Below, in pieces: positions 31,884 through 40,800 of a stretch of DNA of 64,000 nt. The stretch is from the NCBI GenBank assembly GCA_036388475.1, contig DASVRT010000085.1, positions 1 to 64,000 on the forward strand, in the 5' to 3' direction. The DNA is from JALZHR01 sp036388475 (GTDB taxonomy: Bacteria; Acidobacteriota; Blastocatellia; Pyrinomonadales; Pyrinomonadaceae). Within the stretch, counting starts at the first letter, position 1. Each line of letters begins with the position of its first letter. The position numbers were made by a program, and so were the translations under genes. Under the pieces are notes generated by a model. The model was not told where the DNA came from, searched no databases, and worked only from the letters and a program-made list of their open reading frames with translations.

Positions 31884-33728
31884 ATGTCGGAAGAAGCGAA
31901 AAATTTTCACGAAGAAGAGGAAATCGGAAAAACTTACGATTTGCGCGTCATTCGCCGGCTTTTGCGTTATCTGAAGCCGTATTGGCACATTGCCGCCGTC
32001 GCGCTGGTCCTGACGCTTTTGAGTAATATTCTGCTGAGTCTTCAGCCGCGTTTTACGCAATCCGCCGTCGACGATTTTATCGTGCCGAAGCAGGCGGACG
32101 GCATCTGGCTGTTTGCCTTAGCCTTTTTCGGTTTGTTTTTTTTCCGGTTTATTTTCAGCTATTTTCAGGAAATTCTGGTTAACAATGTCGGTCAGCGCGT
32201 GATGTTCGATTTGCGCACCGAGATTTTTACCAAGCTGCAACATCAGGAAGTCGCTTATTACGACAAACATCCGGTCGGGCGCATTATCACGCGCATCACG
32301 TCGGACGTCGATGCGCTGAACGAGCTTTTCACTTCCGGCGTGATTGATGTTCTGGGCGATTTGGTGATTATTTTCGCCATCGTCGGCGTGATGTTCTGGA
32401 CGGATTGGCGACTGGCGCTGGTGACGCTTATTACCGTTCCGCTTCTTTTTACGGCGACGAACTGGTTTCGCAAACACGCGCGGCGCGGCTTCGACCGCGT
32501 GCGCACGCGCACGGCAAAGCTCAACGCGTTTTTGCAGGAACATATTTCCGGCGCGCAGACCGTCCAGCTTTTCAACGCCGAATCGAAAGCGCAAAAACGG
32601 TTTCACGACATCAACGACGATTATCGCAACGCGAATATCGAAACGATTTATTACTACGCGATTTTTTATCCGCTCGTGGATTTTATCAGCGCGGTCGGCA
32701 TCGCGGCGGTGATTTTCGCTTTCGGTTATGAATCTTTGTCGATAATTGCGGCGGGCGGCGAACCGCTGACCATCGGCGTGCTGGCGGCTTTCATACAATA
32801 TTCGGGAATGCTGTTCCAGCCGATTCGCGACCTTTCGGATAAATTCAACATCTTTCAGTCGGCGATTGTCGCCTCGCACCGGATTTTTATTTTGTTCGAT
32901 TTGCCGGTTCAAATCGAAACGCCCCGAAAGCCGAAAAAGCAGGGCAAAGCCGTCGGCGACATCGAATTTCAAAACGTCTGGTTCGCTTATAAAAAAGAAG
33001 ATTGGGTTTTAAAAGACGTTTCCTTTACGGTCAAAGCGGGCGAATCCATCGCGCTGGTCGGCGCGACCGGCTCGGGCAAAACGACGGTGACGAATCTTTT
33101 GATGCGTTTTTACGATGTGCAGAAAGGCAGAATTTTGCTGGACGGCGTGGATTTGCGCGATTGGGATTTGCAATCCTTGCGCGAAAATTTCGCGGTCGTT
33201 TTGCAGGACGTTTTTCTTTTCAGCGGCACGATTGAAGACAATATCCGGCTCGGAAAAAAAGAAATCAAGGATGAGCGAACCGTCTGGGCGGCGCGCGAAG
33301 TTCACGCTGCGGAATTTGTCGAACGGCTGGAAAACGGCTACCAAACCGAGTTGAAAGAACGCGGCGCAGGGCTGTCGGTCGGGCAGAAACAATTAATCAG
33401 CTTTGCCCGCGCGCTGGCTTTCGACCCGAAAATTCTTGTTTTGGACGAAGCGACCAGCTCGATTGACACGGAAACCGAGCAGTTGATTCAAGCGGCGGTC
33501 GAGCGCGTGATGCGCGAGCGCACGTCGTTTGTCGTCGCGCACAGGCTTTCGACGATTCAAACCTGCGACCGGATTTTAGTATTTCATCACGGCGAATTGC
33601 GCGAGAGCGGAACGCATCACGAGCTGCTCGCGATGCGCGGTCTTTACTGGCGGCTTTACCAACTGCAATACGCCGACCGGACGCTGGAAACGTCCGGCTT
33701 GGCAAATCCGGCTTTGAGCCAAACGTAG
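31884..33728 (+). CDS. MsbA-like ABC exporter (fused permease and ATPase)
   Basis: 614 residues. The transmembrane domain (about 25-330) has six predicted helices, followed by an ATPase domain (about 355-600). Walker A is VGATGSGKTT (391-401), the Q-loop is VVLQDVFLFSGT, the signature is LSVGQKQ, Walker B is ILVLDEATSSID and the switch His is in VVAHRLSTI. This is the half-transporter architecture of lipid and drug exporters such as MsbA, working as a homodimer in the inner membrane. The motif YYDKHPVGRIITRITSDVDAL is typical of the lipid A/multidrug group. The substrate is unknown. It is divergent from the SpoIIM-like gene. Confidence 0.92.
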   Translation: MSEEAKNFHEEEEIGKTYDLRVIRRLLRYLKPYWHIAAVALVLTLLSNILLSLQPRFTQSAVDDFIVPKQADGIWLFALAFFGLFFFRFIFSYFQEILVNNVGQRVMFDLRTEIFTKLQHQEVAYYDKHPVGRIITRITSDVDALNELFTSGVIDVLGDLVIIFAIVGVMFWTDWRLALVTLITVPLLFTATNWFRKHARRGFDRVRTRTAKLNAFLQEHISGAQTVQLFNAESKAQKRFHDINDDYRNANIETIYYYAIFYPLVDFISAVGIAAVIFAFGYESLSIIAAGGEPLTIGVLAAFIQYSGMLFQPIRDLSDKFNIFQSAIVASHRIFILFDLPVQIETPRKPKKQGKAVGDIEFQNVWFAYKKEDWVLKDVSFTVKAGESIALVGATGSGKTTVTNLLMRFYDVQKGRILLDGVDLRDWDLQSLRENFAVVLQDVFLFSGTIEDNIRLGKKEIKDERTVWAAREVHAAEFVERLENGYQTELKERGAGLSVGQKQLISFARALAFDPKILVLDEATSSIDTETEQLIQAAVERVMRERTSFVVAHRLSTIQTCDRILVFHHGELRESGTHHELLAMRGLYWRLYQLQYADRTLETSGLANPALSQT

Positions 33729-33783
33729 ATTGCTATGATAAATCGCAAATTTCGTTTATAATTTCCGTCATAGTTTCTGCAAA

Positions 33784-34812
33784 ATGTCACCTGAAACAAA
33801 TCAAACCGAAGAACTGCTGAATCAGTGCGAGCCTGTTATCGAAGAAGTTTTCGCGCGCTGCGCGGAAAATGCGCCGAATTTCGGCGTCCGGCTCGAATGC
33901 TTTAAGGAATCGCTGAAGAAAACCGCCCGCAAATATCTTTTCGCCGATGCCGCAAACGCGCCGACCATCGAAGAAATCTGCGCTTTTTTCCGCGAAATTC
34001 AAGCCGCCGATTTGTTTATGGCGATTGCCTGCGCCAACGGCAGCGAGCGCGCCTGGTGGGAATTCGACCAGCAGCATCGCGCTTATCTGGAGAGAGTCGC
34101 GCGGCATCTGGCAAGCTCGGAACTGAACGCGCAGGAAGTTATCGACACGGTTTACGTCGAGCTTTACGGCACGCGCGTCGTCGACGGCGAAAGAGTTTCA
34201 AAATTTGCGACCTACAGCGGGCGCGGAAGCCTGCGCGGGTGGCTGCGCACGGTCGTCTGGCATTCGCTGGTCGACCTTCACCGGACGAGTCACGACGAAG
34301 TTTCGCTTGACGAAATGACGGAAAAAGTGGGCGAAGGCTACGCGCACTCGACTTTTGCCGAGCCGTCGCGCGGCGGCGAGACGGAAATGCTCGACCATCT
34401 GACGCGCGAGCGTTACCGCAAGGCGACGGTTTCGGCGATTGAAAATGCTTTTGCGACGCTCGACGCGCACGAAAAACTGCTTCTGCTTTATTATCACGTC
34501 GAAAATTTAAAGCTGCGCGAGATTGCGCGACTGGTCGAAGTTCCGACTTCGCCGCTCAGGTTCTGGTTTCAAAGAAAATCCGGCAAGCGCGACGAGAATC
34601 CGGCGACGCGGATTCACGAATCGACCATTATGCGCTGGCTGGAAAAAACTTACGCGAAAATCTTAAAGCTTTTTCGCGACGAGCTCGGCTCGACGCTCAG
34701 TTTGAAGAGCGAGGAAATCGAGCTTTGTATGAAAATTGCCACGCAGGATTTGGCGAGTCCGAATCTGTATCGCAATTTAATGACAACCGAAACGCCGAAT
34801 ATCGGCGTCTAA
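33784..34812 (+). CDS. RNA polymerase sigma factor (sigma-70 family) with interrupted C-terminal HTH
   Basis: 342 residues. Residues 1-90 are an extra helical N-terminal domain. Region 2 covers about 92-170 (FDQQHRAYLERVARHLASSE, YSGRGSLRGWLRTVVWHSL). Region 4 covers about 215-295, with YYHVENLKLREIARLVEV as its first helices. Between this and the recognition helix HESTIMRWLEKTYAKI (278-293) lies an insertion of about 24 residues, PTSPLRFWFQRKSGKRDENP and beyond. In ordinary sigma factors this turn is only a few residues. A C-terminal extension of 45 residues follows. A TATAAT lies 22 bases upstream of the ATG. The gene is followed by a zinc-finger protein likely to be its anti-sigma factor. 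Confidence 0.85.
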   Translation: MSPETNQTEELLNQCEPVIEEVFARCAENAPNFGVRLECFKESLKKTARKYLFADAANAPTIEEICAFFREIQAADLFMAIACANGSERAWWEFDQQHRAYLERVARHLASSELNAQEVIDTVYVELYGTRVVDGERVSKFATYSGRGSLRGWLRTVVWHSLVDLHRTSHDEVSLDEMTEKVGEGYAHSTFAEPSRGGETEMLDHLTRERYRKATVSAIENAFATLDAHEKLLLLYYHVENLKLREIARLVEVPTSPLRFWFQRKSGKRDENPATRIHESTIMRWLEKTYAKILKLFRDELGSTLSLKSEEIELCMKIATQDLASPNLYRNLMTTETPNIGV

Positions 34813-34894
34813 ATTATCCTATTAGCCTCTAATTGAGAAACTTACGCAAATGTTACGAAAACTTGCGTCTATCTCATTGGGAGGCTGGAAAATT

Positions 34895-35317
34895 ATGATA
34901 AACAAGGGGACAACGACAACAGAAGATTTAATGATTCAGGGATTACTCGGCAATTATTTGCGGTTTAGGTCAGCAAACCAGAATTTAAATAATGATAAAC
35001 ATTTGGATGACGATTCATTAAGCGCCTTTGTCGAAGGTAATTTAAGCGAGCGCGAATCGACGCCGATTCTCAGTCATCTGATTGACTGCTCGTTTTGCCG
35101 TCACGTCACGGCTGAGCTGGTCAAACTCGATTTTGCATTTGCCGGTGAAGAAACACTGACGATGCCGGTCGCGCAGGACGCGCCGACCAGCGTTTCGGAT
35201 GTTTTGAATAATCTTCTATCACGCATTTTCGGAACTTCCGACAGCGGCGCGGTGCTCGCTCACCAGCAGCCGGAAGAAAAAGAAGATGAGGCGGAAGAAG
35301 ACGAAAAGAAATCCTAG
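34895..35317 (+). CDS. Putative zinc-binding anti-sigma factor, soluble
   Basis: About 140 residues. The segment LDDDSLSAFVEGNLSERE followed by SHLIDCSFCRHVTAEL matches the anti-sigma ZAS pattern, with H61-x3-C65-x2-C68 as metal ligands. No transmembrane segment follows. Instead the chain ends in a very acidic tail (EEKEDEAEEDEKKS), so it appears to be cytosolic, unlike most membrane-bound anti-sigma factors. It lies 82 bases behind the sigma-factor gene on the same strand. The ATG at 34895 is chosen because TTGGGAGG at 34877-34884 gives a strong ribosome site; a start at 34850 has none. Confidence 0.72.
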   Translation: MINKGTTTTEDLMIQGLLGNYLRFRSANQNLNNDKHLDDDSLSAFVEGNLSERESTPILSHLIDCSFCRHVTAELVKLDFAFAGEETLTMPVAQDAPTSVSDVLNNLLSRIFGTSDSGAVLAHQQPEEKEDEAEEDEKKS

Positions 35318-35332
35318 ATTTTCTTTAAATTG

Positions 35333-35381
35333 AAAAAGGTCAGCCGCCGGCTTTGTTAAAGAGCCGGCGGCTGACCTTTTT
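35333..35381 (+). terminator. Strong rho-independent terminator after the sigma/anti-sigma pair
   Basis: A 20-bp perfect stem (35333-35352 with 35362-35381; core GGTCAGCCGCCGGCT) with a nine-base loop ends in a T-run. It separates the sigma/anti-sigma transcript from ribA. Confidence 0.92.
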
Positions 35382-35433
35382 TACGATTTCGCTTATTTAT
35401 TGTGTAAAATATCCTGCCGATTCATTTTAAGCC

Positions 35434-35447
35434 TATAATTTCCGTCA
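35434..35447 (+). promoter_or_regulatory. TATAAT-containing promoter of ribA, shared 14-mer
   Basis: TATAATTTCCGTCA occurs here and identically at 33757-33770, upstream of the sigma-factor gene. It fits a -10 box plus downstream region, 74 bases before the ribA start. No riboswitch is recognisable in the leader. Confidence 0.4.
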
Positions 35448-35507
35448 CTGTAGAGTTATAATTTAACAAAACCTTCTAATTTTTATTTGCGAGGTTGGCA
35501 AATCTAC

Positions 35508-36146
35508 GTGACAGGAAACATTGAAACTTGTTTGCCGAAAATCCGGCAGCTTTCGGTCGAAAGAGTGGCGGCGGCAAATCTGCCGACACAAAACGGAAAA
35601 TTTAAAATTGTCGGCTATCGCTCGCTGACCAGCTCCGAAGAATTTGTCGTGCTGGTCAAAGGCGAGATGAACGCGGACGTTCCGACGCTCGTGCGAATTC
35701 ATTCGCAATGCCTGACGGGCGATGTTTTCGGTTCAATCAAATGCGATTGCGGACCGCAGCTGCATCGCGCGATGGAAATGATTGAAGCCGAAGGTCGCGG
35801 CGCGCTCGTCTACCAGCAGCAGGAAGGTCGCGGAATCGGCATTATCAACAAGATTCGCGCCTACGCGCTGCAAGACGAGGGCGCCGACACGGTCGAAGCC
35901 AACGAAAAACTCGGCTTTGCGGTCGATGCGCGCGAATATCAGCAATGCGCGGAGATTCTTTTCGATTTGGGGCTTTGTAAAGTGCGTGTGATGTCAAACA
36001 ATCCGGATAAAATTCGCGCTTTGGAAGAAGCCGGGCTTCAGGTTCTGGAACGCGTCCCGATTGAAGTGGAATCGGAAGAGCCGGCGGCACATTATCTGAA
36101 AGTTAAAAGAGAAAAACTGGGACATTTTTTGAATGTCGATGAATAA
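35508..36146 (+). CDS. ribA: GTP cyclohydrolase II
   Basis: About 213 residues. The enzyme opens the GTP imidazole ring to start riboflavin synthesis. The zinc ligands are in CLTGDVFGSIKCDCGPQL (three Cys), the catalytic segment is VYQQQEGRGIGIINKIRAYA, and DTVEANEKLGF follows. RVMSNNPDKIRALEEAGLQV completes the match. It is a stand-alone RibA without the RibB domain. No ATG begins the frame. GTG at 35508, with GAGG 13 bases upstream, is the best start; TTG at 35487 would add seven residues and has no ribosome site. About 20 residues precede the usual family start. Confidence 0.92.
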   Translation: MTGNIETCLPKIRQLSVERVAAANLPTQNGKFKIVGYRSLTSSEEFVVLVKGEMNADVPTLVRIHSQCLTGDVFGSIKCDCGPQLHRAMEMIEAEGRGALVYQQQEGRGIGIINKIRAYALQDEGADTVEANEKLGFAVDAREYQQCAEILFDLGLCKVRVMSNNPDKIRALEEAGLQVLERVPIEVESEEPAAHYLKVKREKLGHFLNVDE

Positions 36147-36216
36147 ACATATACGTCGGTAGTAACCGTCAACTTAAGAAACAAAACTTAAGCCGAAGTA
36201 ATAAAGGAGAGTAGTA

Positions 36217-37260
36217 ATGAAAATGCAAAATTTACTTGCAGCACGTCGCCGGGTATTTTTATTTATCAGCTTAGCGGCGCTGATTCCGGTCTTTTCCGTT
36301 AATATTTACGCGCAGCTTGGAAACTCCATCAGCGGGCATGTTTTCGGCGCGCAGCGCGAGCCTTTAGGCGATATCAATGTCGAATTGCTCGACAACTATT
36401 CTCGTTTTGTCGGGCGCGCAAGAACCAACGGTTCGGGTCGCTATGTATTTTCGGGGCTGGGTTCGGGGCGTTTTGTCGTCCGCGTTATGTCCTCCGGCAC
36501 GGACTATGAAGAACAGGAACAGGAAGTCGAGATTGTTAATTTCGCTATTCGCTCGTCCGGAGGCGAAACGAGACCATCCGGCTTCAGCAATGAACAGAAG
36601 GATTTCTATCTGCGCCCGCGCCGAAGAGGCGAATTAGGAATAACCGGCACGATATTTGCGCAGGACGTTCCCGAGAATGCCAAAAAGCTTTATGAAAAAG
36701 GCATCACGGAATTAAATGACAAGAAAGAAAAAGAAGGTTTAGCGAATCTGAAATCGGCGATTGAGGCTTTCCCGAAATATTATGCCGCGCTTGAAAAACT
36801 GGGAACGGAATACGTCCGGCTGGGACATTACGAAGCCGCTGAAATTCTTCTGACTTTAGCGGTGGACGTCAACCCGCGCAGCTATAAGAGCTGGTACGGG
36901 CTCGCCTACTCACAGTATTCGCTTAAAAAAAGCACAGAAGCTGCCGCCGCAATTCAAAAGGCAATTGAGATGAATCAATATTCGGCGGAGGCACTTTTAT
37001 TATCCGGCGTTTTAAAGAGACAAAATAAGCAGTTTAACGAAGCCGAAAAGCAATTGGTTAAGGCTAAAGAATTGTCTAAAGGAACGCTGGCGCTGGTTAA
37101 CTGGCATCTAGCCTTACTCTACGGTTATGATTTAAAGCGTTATCGTGATGCCGCGCGCGAGTTGAAGCTTTTTCTCAAAGCGCAACCGGATGCTAAAGAC
37201 AGCGAAAAAATTAAAGCTCTTATTAAAGAGTTCGAGGGCAAAGCGCAAACGGCTGGCTAG
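36217..37260 (+). CDS. Secreted protein: carboxypeptidase-regulatory-like domain plus TPRs
   Basis: 347 residues with a signal peptide (ending IYAQ). Residues about 38-115 form a beta-sandwich: SISGHVFGAQREPLGDINVE, then TNGSGRYVFSGLGSGRFVVR. The rest is TPR-like helical repeats: AKKLYEKGITELNDKKEKEG, YYAALEKLGTEYVRLGHYEA, SYKSWYGLAYSQYSLKKSTE and further units to the end. The same order occurs in the protein at 41442-42497, so the two are paralogues. Both lie beside the giant TonB-dependent receptors; they may help assemble or feed them (inference). A good GGAGAG ribosome site precedes the ATG. Confidence 0.78.
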   Translation: MKMQNLLAARRRVFLFISLAALIPVFSVNIYAQLGNSISGHVFGAQREPLGDINVELLDNYSRFVGRARTNGSGRYVFSGLGSGRFVVRVMSSGTDYEEQEQEVEIVNFAIRSSGGETRPSGFSNEQKDFYLRPRRRGELGITGTIFAQDVPENAKKLYEKGITELNDKKEKEGLANLKSAIEAFPKYYAALEKLGTEYVRLGHYEAAEILLTLAVDVNPRSYKSWYGLAYSQYSLKKSTEAAAAIQKAIEMNQYSAEALLLSGVLKRQNKQFNEAEKQLVKAKELSKGTLALVNWHLALLYGYDLKRYRDAARELKLFLKAQPDAKDSEKIKALIKEFEGKAQTAG

Positions 37261-37302
37261 CTTGTAAAATTAAACCCGAACCGGATTCCTTTTGCGACTC
37301 CG

Positions 37303-37363
37303 TGAAATAAATAAGGGAATTGCCTGAATAATTGTAATACAGGTAGTTCCCTTATTTATTTCA
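37303..37363. terminator. Long stem-loop after the TPR gene
   Basis: TGAAATAAATAAGGGAA (37303-37319) pairs perfectly with TTCCCTTATTTATTTCA (37347-37363); an inner CCTG/CAGG extends the stem. It begins 43 bases after the stop and probably terminates the TPR gene. Confidence 0.7.
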
Positions 37364-37417
37364 GGAGCTTTGCAAGAAAGCTGCTTAATTTTGGCTTCTC
37401 GCACTAAAAGTATTGAA

Positions 37418-37472
37418 AAGGCGGAAGCCTCCGCGCAGAATTGCTAACCTTGTGCGCCGAGGCTTCCGCCTT
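37418..37472. repeat. GC-rich 20-bp stem (AAGGCGGAAGCCTC)
   Basis: Positions 37418-37437 pair with 37453-37472, with one mismatch and a 15-base loop. The word GGCGGAAGCC recurs in altered form at about 37641-37657 (GGCGGGCTTCCGCC). It looks REP-like and is followed by an AT-rich run. Confidence 0.65.
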
Positions 37473-37692
37473 AATTTATTCCGCACCAAAACTGCTTAAA
37501 CTTTTTGACTTTTGGTGCCAAGCCTTATTTCAGCATTTCATAAAAGCTTATCCGTCCGGGCGGGAGATTAATCGGCAAAGAAGAGTTTTCCATCTTTCAG
37601 TGTATTATCCGGGCGCTTTCTCCCGAATAGTTTGAATCGAAAGGCGGGCTTCCGCCAATTGTTCGGCAGCAAACTTAAATTGACTGTTTAGA

Positions 37693-37790
37693 GATTCGAT
37701 AGGCTTTGCGCAAAAATCAACAGAAAGCGGTAAAATTTTCGCGCGGCTTAATCCTCTTTCTCTTGATTTTTGCGCAAAGCGATTCGATAG
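37693..37790. repeat. 18-bp inverted repeat flanked by 10-bp direct repeats
   Basis: GCTTTGCGCAAAAATCAA (37703-37720) is the exact complement of 37763-37780. The direct repeat GATTCGATAG lies immediately outside on both sides (37693-37702 and 37781-37790). Terminal inverted repeats bordered by a direct duplication resemble a miniature mobile element of about 78 bp. Confidence 0.6.
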
Positions 37791-37828
37791 CCTGCCTGCC
37801 TCTTTCGATAATCCGCCGCCGGATAAAA

Positions 37829-37858
37829 AAAAACCCTCCTGAATTCAGGAGGGTTTTT
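37829..37858 (-). terminator. Terminator of the first giant TonB-dependent receptor
   Basis: AAAAACCCTCCTGAA (37829-37843) and its complement (37844-37858) form a perfect palindrome with T-runs on both sides, 26 bases beyond the stop of the minus-strand receptor gene. Confidence 0.85.
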
Positions 37859-37884
37859 CAATGTAACGAAAAGTTACTCAGTTT

Positions 37885-40800
37885 TTAGAACAGCAGACGG
37901 AATCCGAAACGGAATTCGCGCGGTCCCTGAACCGTCGTCGGTAAGTTATAGAGCGGTGCCGGTGCACTGGTAATAGCATTCGGCGTTCCAGCACCGAGCG
38001 TATTTCCCGAACCAGCCAGACCCAGCAGAATCGGCGCTCCGTTTCTTTGGAAACGTCCGAGAGCCAATGCATAGGCGTTAGTCTGATGCGACTCAGCTTC
38101 CGTAATAAGACCGAGCAACGGGTTGGTAATATCAAACGTTGCCGTGTCAATCAGGTTCTCACGATTTAAAACGTTTGCCTGGTTGAAGATGTTGAGAATA
38201 TCAACTTCACCGACCAAGGTGAAACGATTATCGCGTCCGAAACGATAGCGGTGACGAATCGCAAAGTCAGTATTGGTATACAGTTCCGTGCGTCCCTGGT
38301 CGCCGCGCTGGGATAAAACAATCGTATCGATACCCAAGATATTAACCGTCGAGGTTATCGGCGTACCGCTCTGAGCAGTCGTGAAGACCTGGAATTCGGT
38401 CGTGTTATTGCTTCCGAAACCAAATCTGTCATTCCAATCCAGGCTGTAAGCACCGGCAAACTTCAACACGTGCGGACGGTCGGTCGACAAAATACCGTTA
38501 TCAGGTCCGCCGGCAACCGTAAATCCGGCGTGCGGCAAGTCGAAATAGCGGTTAACGTTCGGGCTTAAACGTCCGTCTTCATCCGAGCTAGCCAAGCCGG
38601 AGTAGTTTCCTTCCAGACGGCTAAAGGTGTAGTTCAGGTTGAAGTAGTAGTTGTTAGCAAAACGCTTGTCGAGACGGAATTCTAAAGCGCGATACAAACG
38701 CTGCGGAACTGCCGGAAGCAATCCCTGCGATGACAGAAGCTGACCGTGCAGTCCGGTTCCCGGATTACCGATAACGTATGATTCGCTGCCGCCCGGAGTA
38801 ATGAAACCGGCGTCTTCAACAGTTCTGTCGACGTTTTTACGCGTAAAGCGGCTGCTGAAAACAAAGTCTCTTCCTAAATCGCGCTCAAAGGTGACCGTCA
38901 TCTCACTTTGACGGAATGCCTTCAAATCAGGGTCGATACCACCAAAGGAGTTGATGTCCAGACCCGAGTTGGACGGAACGCGGAAGTCGAGATCGCAGCG
39001 AACGCGTCCGTAAATCGGGGTTGTCGGTGCAGTCGCTCCCGTCGGGCAGTTACCGCCGATGATGGGAGTTCCGCCGCCCAGAATATCTTCCGGAGTATCG
39101 TAGTTGGAAAGATTAGTTCCCGGAAGGATTTCAAAGAAGAACTGGTGATAGAAAGCACCACCGAATGAACCGCGGGGCAGTTCATATTTGAAACGGTCAT
39201 AGAACCAGCCGTAGAAGGCGGTGATTTTCGTTTTGCCGTCGCCGGTCAAATCAAACGCTGCGCCGAGACGCGGAGCGATTTTGTCCATGAAATCAAATTT
39301 CAGACCGGGTCTTCCTTCGGTAAAGCTGGGAACGTTTTCGCGTTCCGCGCGAACACCCAAGTTTAACGTCAGACGGTTAAACGGCTGCCATTTATCCTGG
39401 ATGTAGATGCCTTCGTTTTTGCTGCTGACATCGCCTGATTCACGATATCTGATCAGCGTTCCGGCGCCTAAAGCCCCAGGCGACGAAGGAATATTACGGG
39501 TTGAATAGGAAGCAATCGTCTGACCGAAACGTAAGACGATTTGGTCTACGTCCTGGCTCAGCAACTGATTCGCGATTCCATTGTATTGGTAACCGCCTTT
39601 GAACTCGTTTCTGCCGGCAAAGTTGGCGATGTAAGTAGCGTCCGCATCAAAGGTGTTGCGGGTCGTCGCATCGTAAACGGTGCCGCTGAAGAAGGGCTGT
39701 CCGTTCGAGACGCCTCTCGTACATCCGAATCCGGTAGGAAACTCTATCGGGCTCGACGCACTGCAAAGAACGCGGGGACGGGTCGGGTCGCCGAAGCCAT
39801 AGGTGCCCAGCTTTTCATTTAAGAAATAGTGTCCGCCGCGCGCACTGAGAGTAAATGAATTAGTCGGTACCCACGTCATCTGTCCGGTAACGCTCTGGGA
39901 ATTTTGACGACCGCCGGTCTGATTATAAAAGTTTGAGCCTGACAATCCTACCGCTTCGCTCGAAGGAATAGCGTCAAAAACCGTGTTGTAGGACGGAATC
40001 GTTCCTCGCACCGAAATCGGATTGTAGGTATAAGTTCCGTTTAAGCGCAGTCTGCTGAACGGCTGTGCATCCAGACGAAGGAAAGCATATTCGTTGGTCT
40101 GTTTCCCGCGATACGTTTCCGACGTTGCCAGACGAGTAACTGCGCCCGCCGCATTTGTAAGCTGGGCGTAGTTAATCGTGCGGTCTCTGGTGAAAATCTG
40201 GGGCGTATAGCTGCCGAAAAACCAGATGCGATCTTTGAGAATCGGACCACCCAAGTTCATCGTCGGGTAGAATCCCATATAGTTGTCTTTACCCTGTGCG
40301 ATATAAAACGGCGCATTGTTGCGGGTAATTAAAAGGTTGCGACCTCTGGCTTGCAGTTTGCCCGGTTCAAATTGCGAACCGAATTCGCCGCGCCACTGAT
40401 TGCTGCCGCCCTTTGTAACGACGGAAATCACGCCGCCGGTCGCACCGCCGAACTCGGCTTCAAAACCGGAAGATTTAATCTGAACTTCCTGAATGAGCTG
40501 GAACGGCAGGTTGCTGTTCGTGTTCAAAACACCGGTGCGGACGTTGGTTACTTCCTGTCCGTCAACAATAAAGGTGTTTTCCGAACCCGAAGCTCCGTCC
40601 ACCTGAAATTGACCGGAACGCGGTTCGGGGCGCGTCGCCGGAGAGACTTTCAGAATGCTGGAGAAGTTCGTTCCTTTCGGAAGAAGTTCAGCAGTCTGAG
40701 CCGAAATAGTCGTTTGAATTTTGCTGCTGGTCGGATCAATCGGCGGCGTGTCGGTTTCGGTAATCGTTACCGTTCCACCGACGGTCGTGCTGATTTCGAT

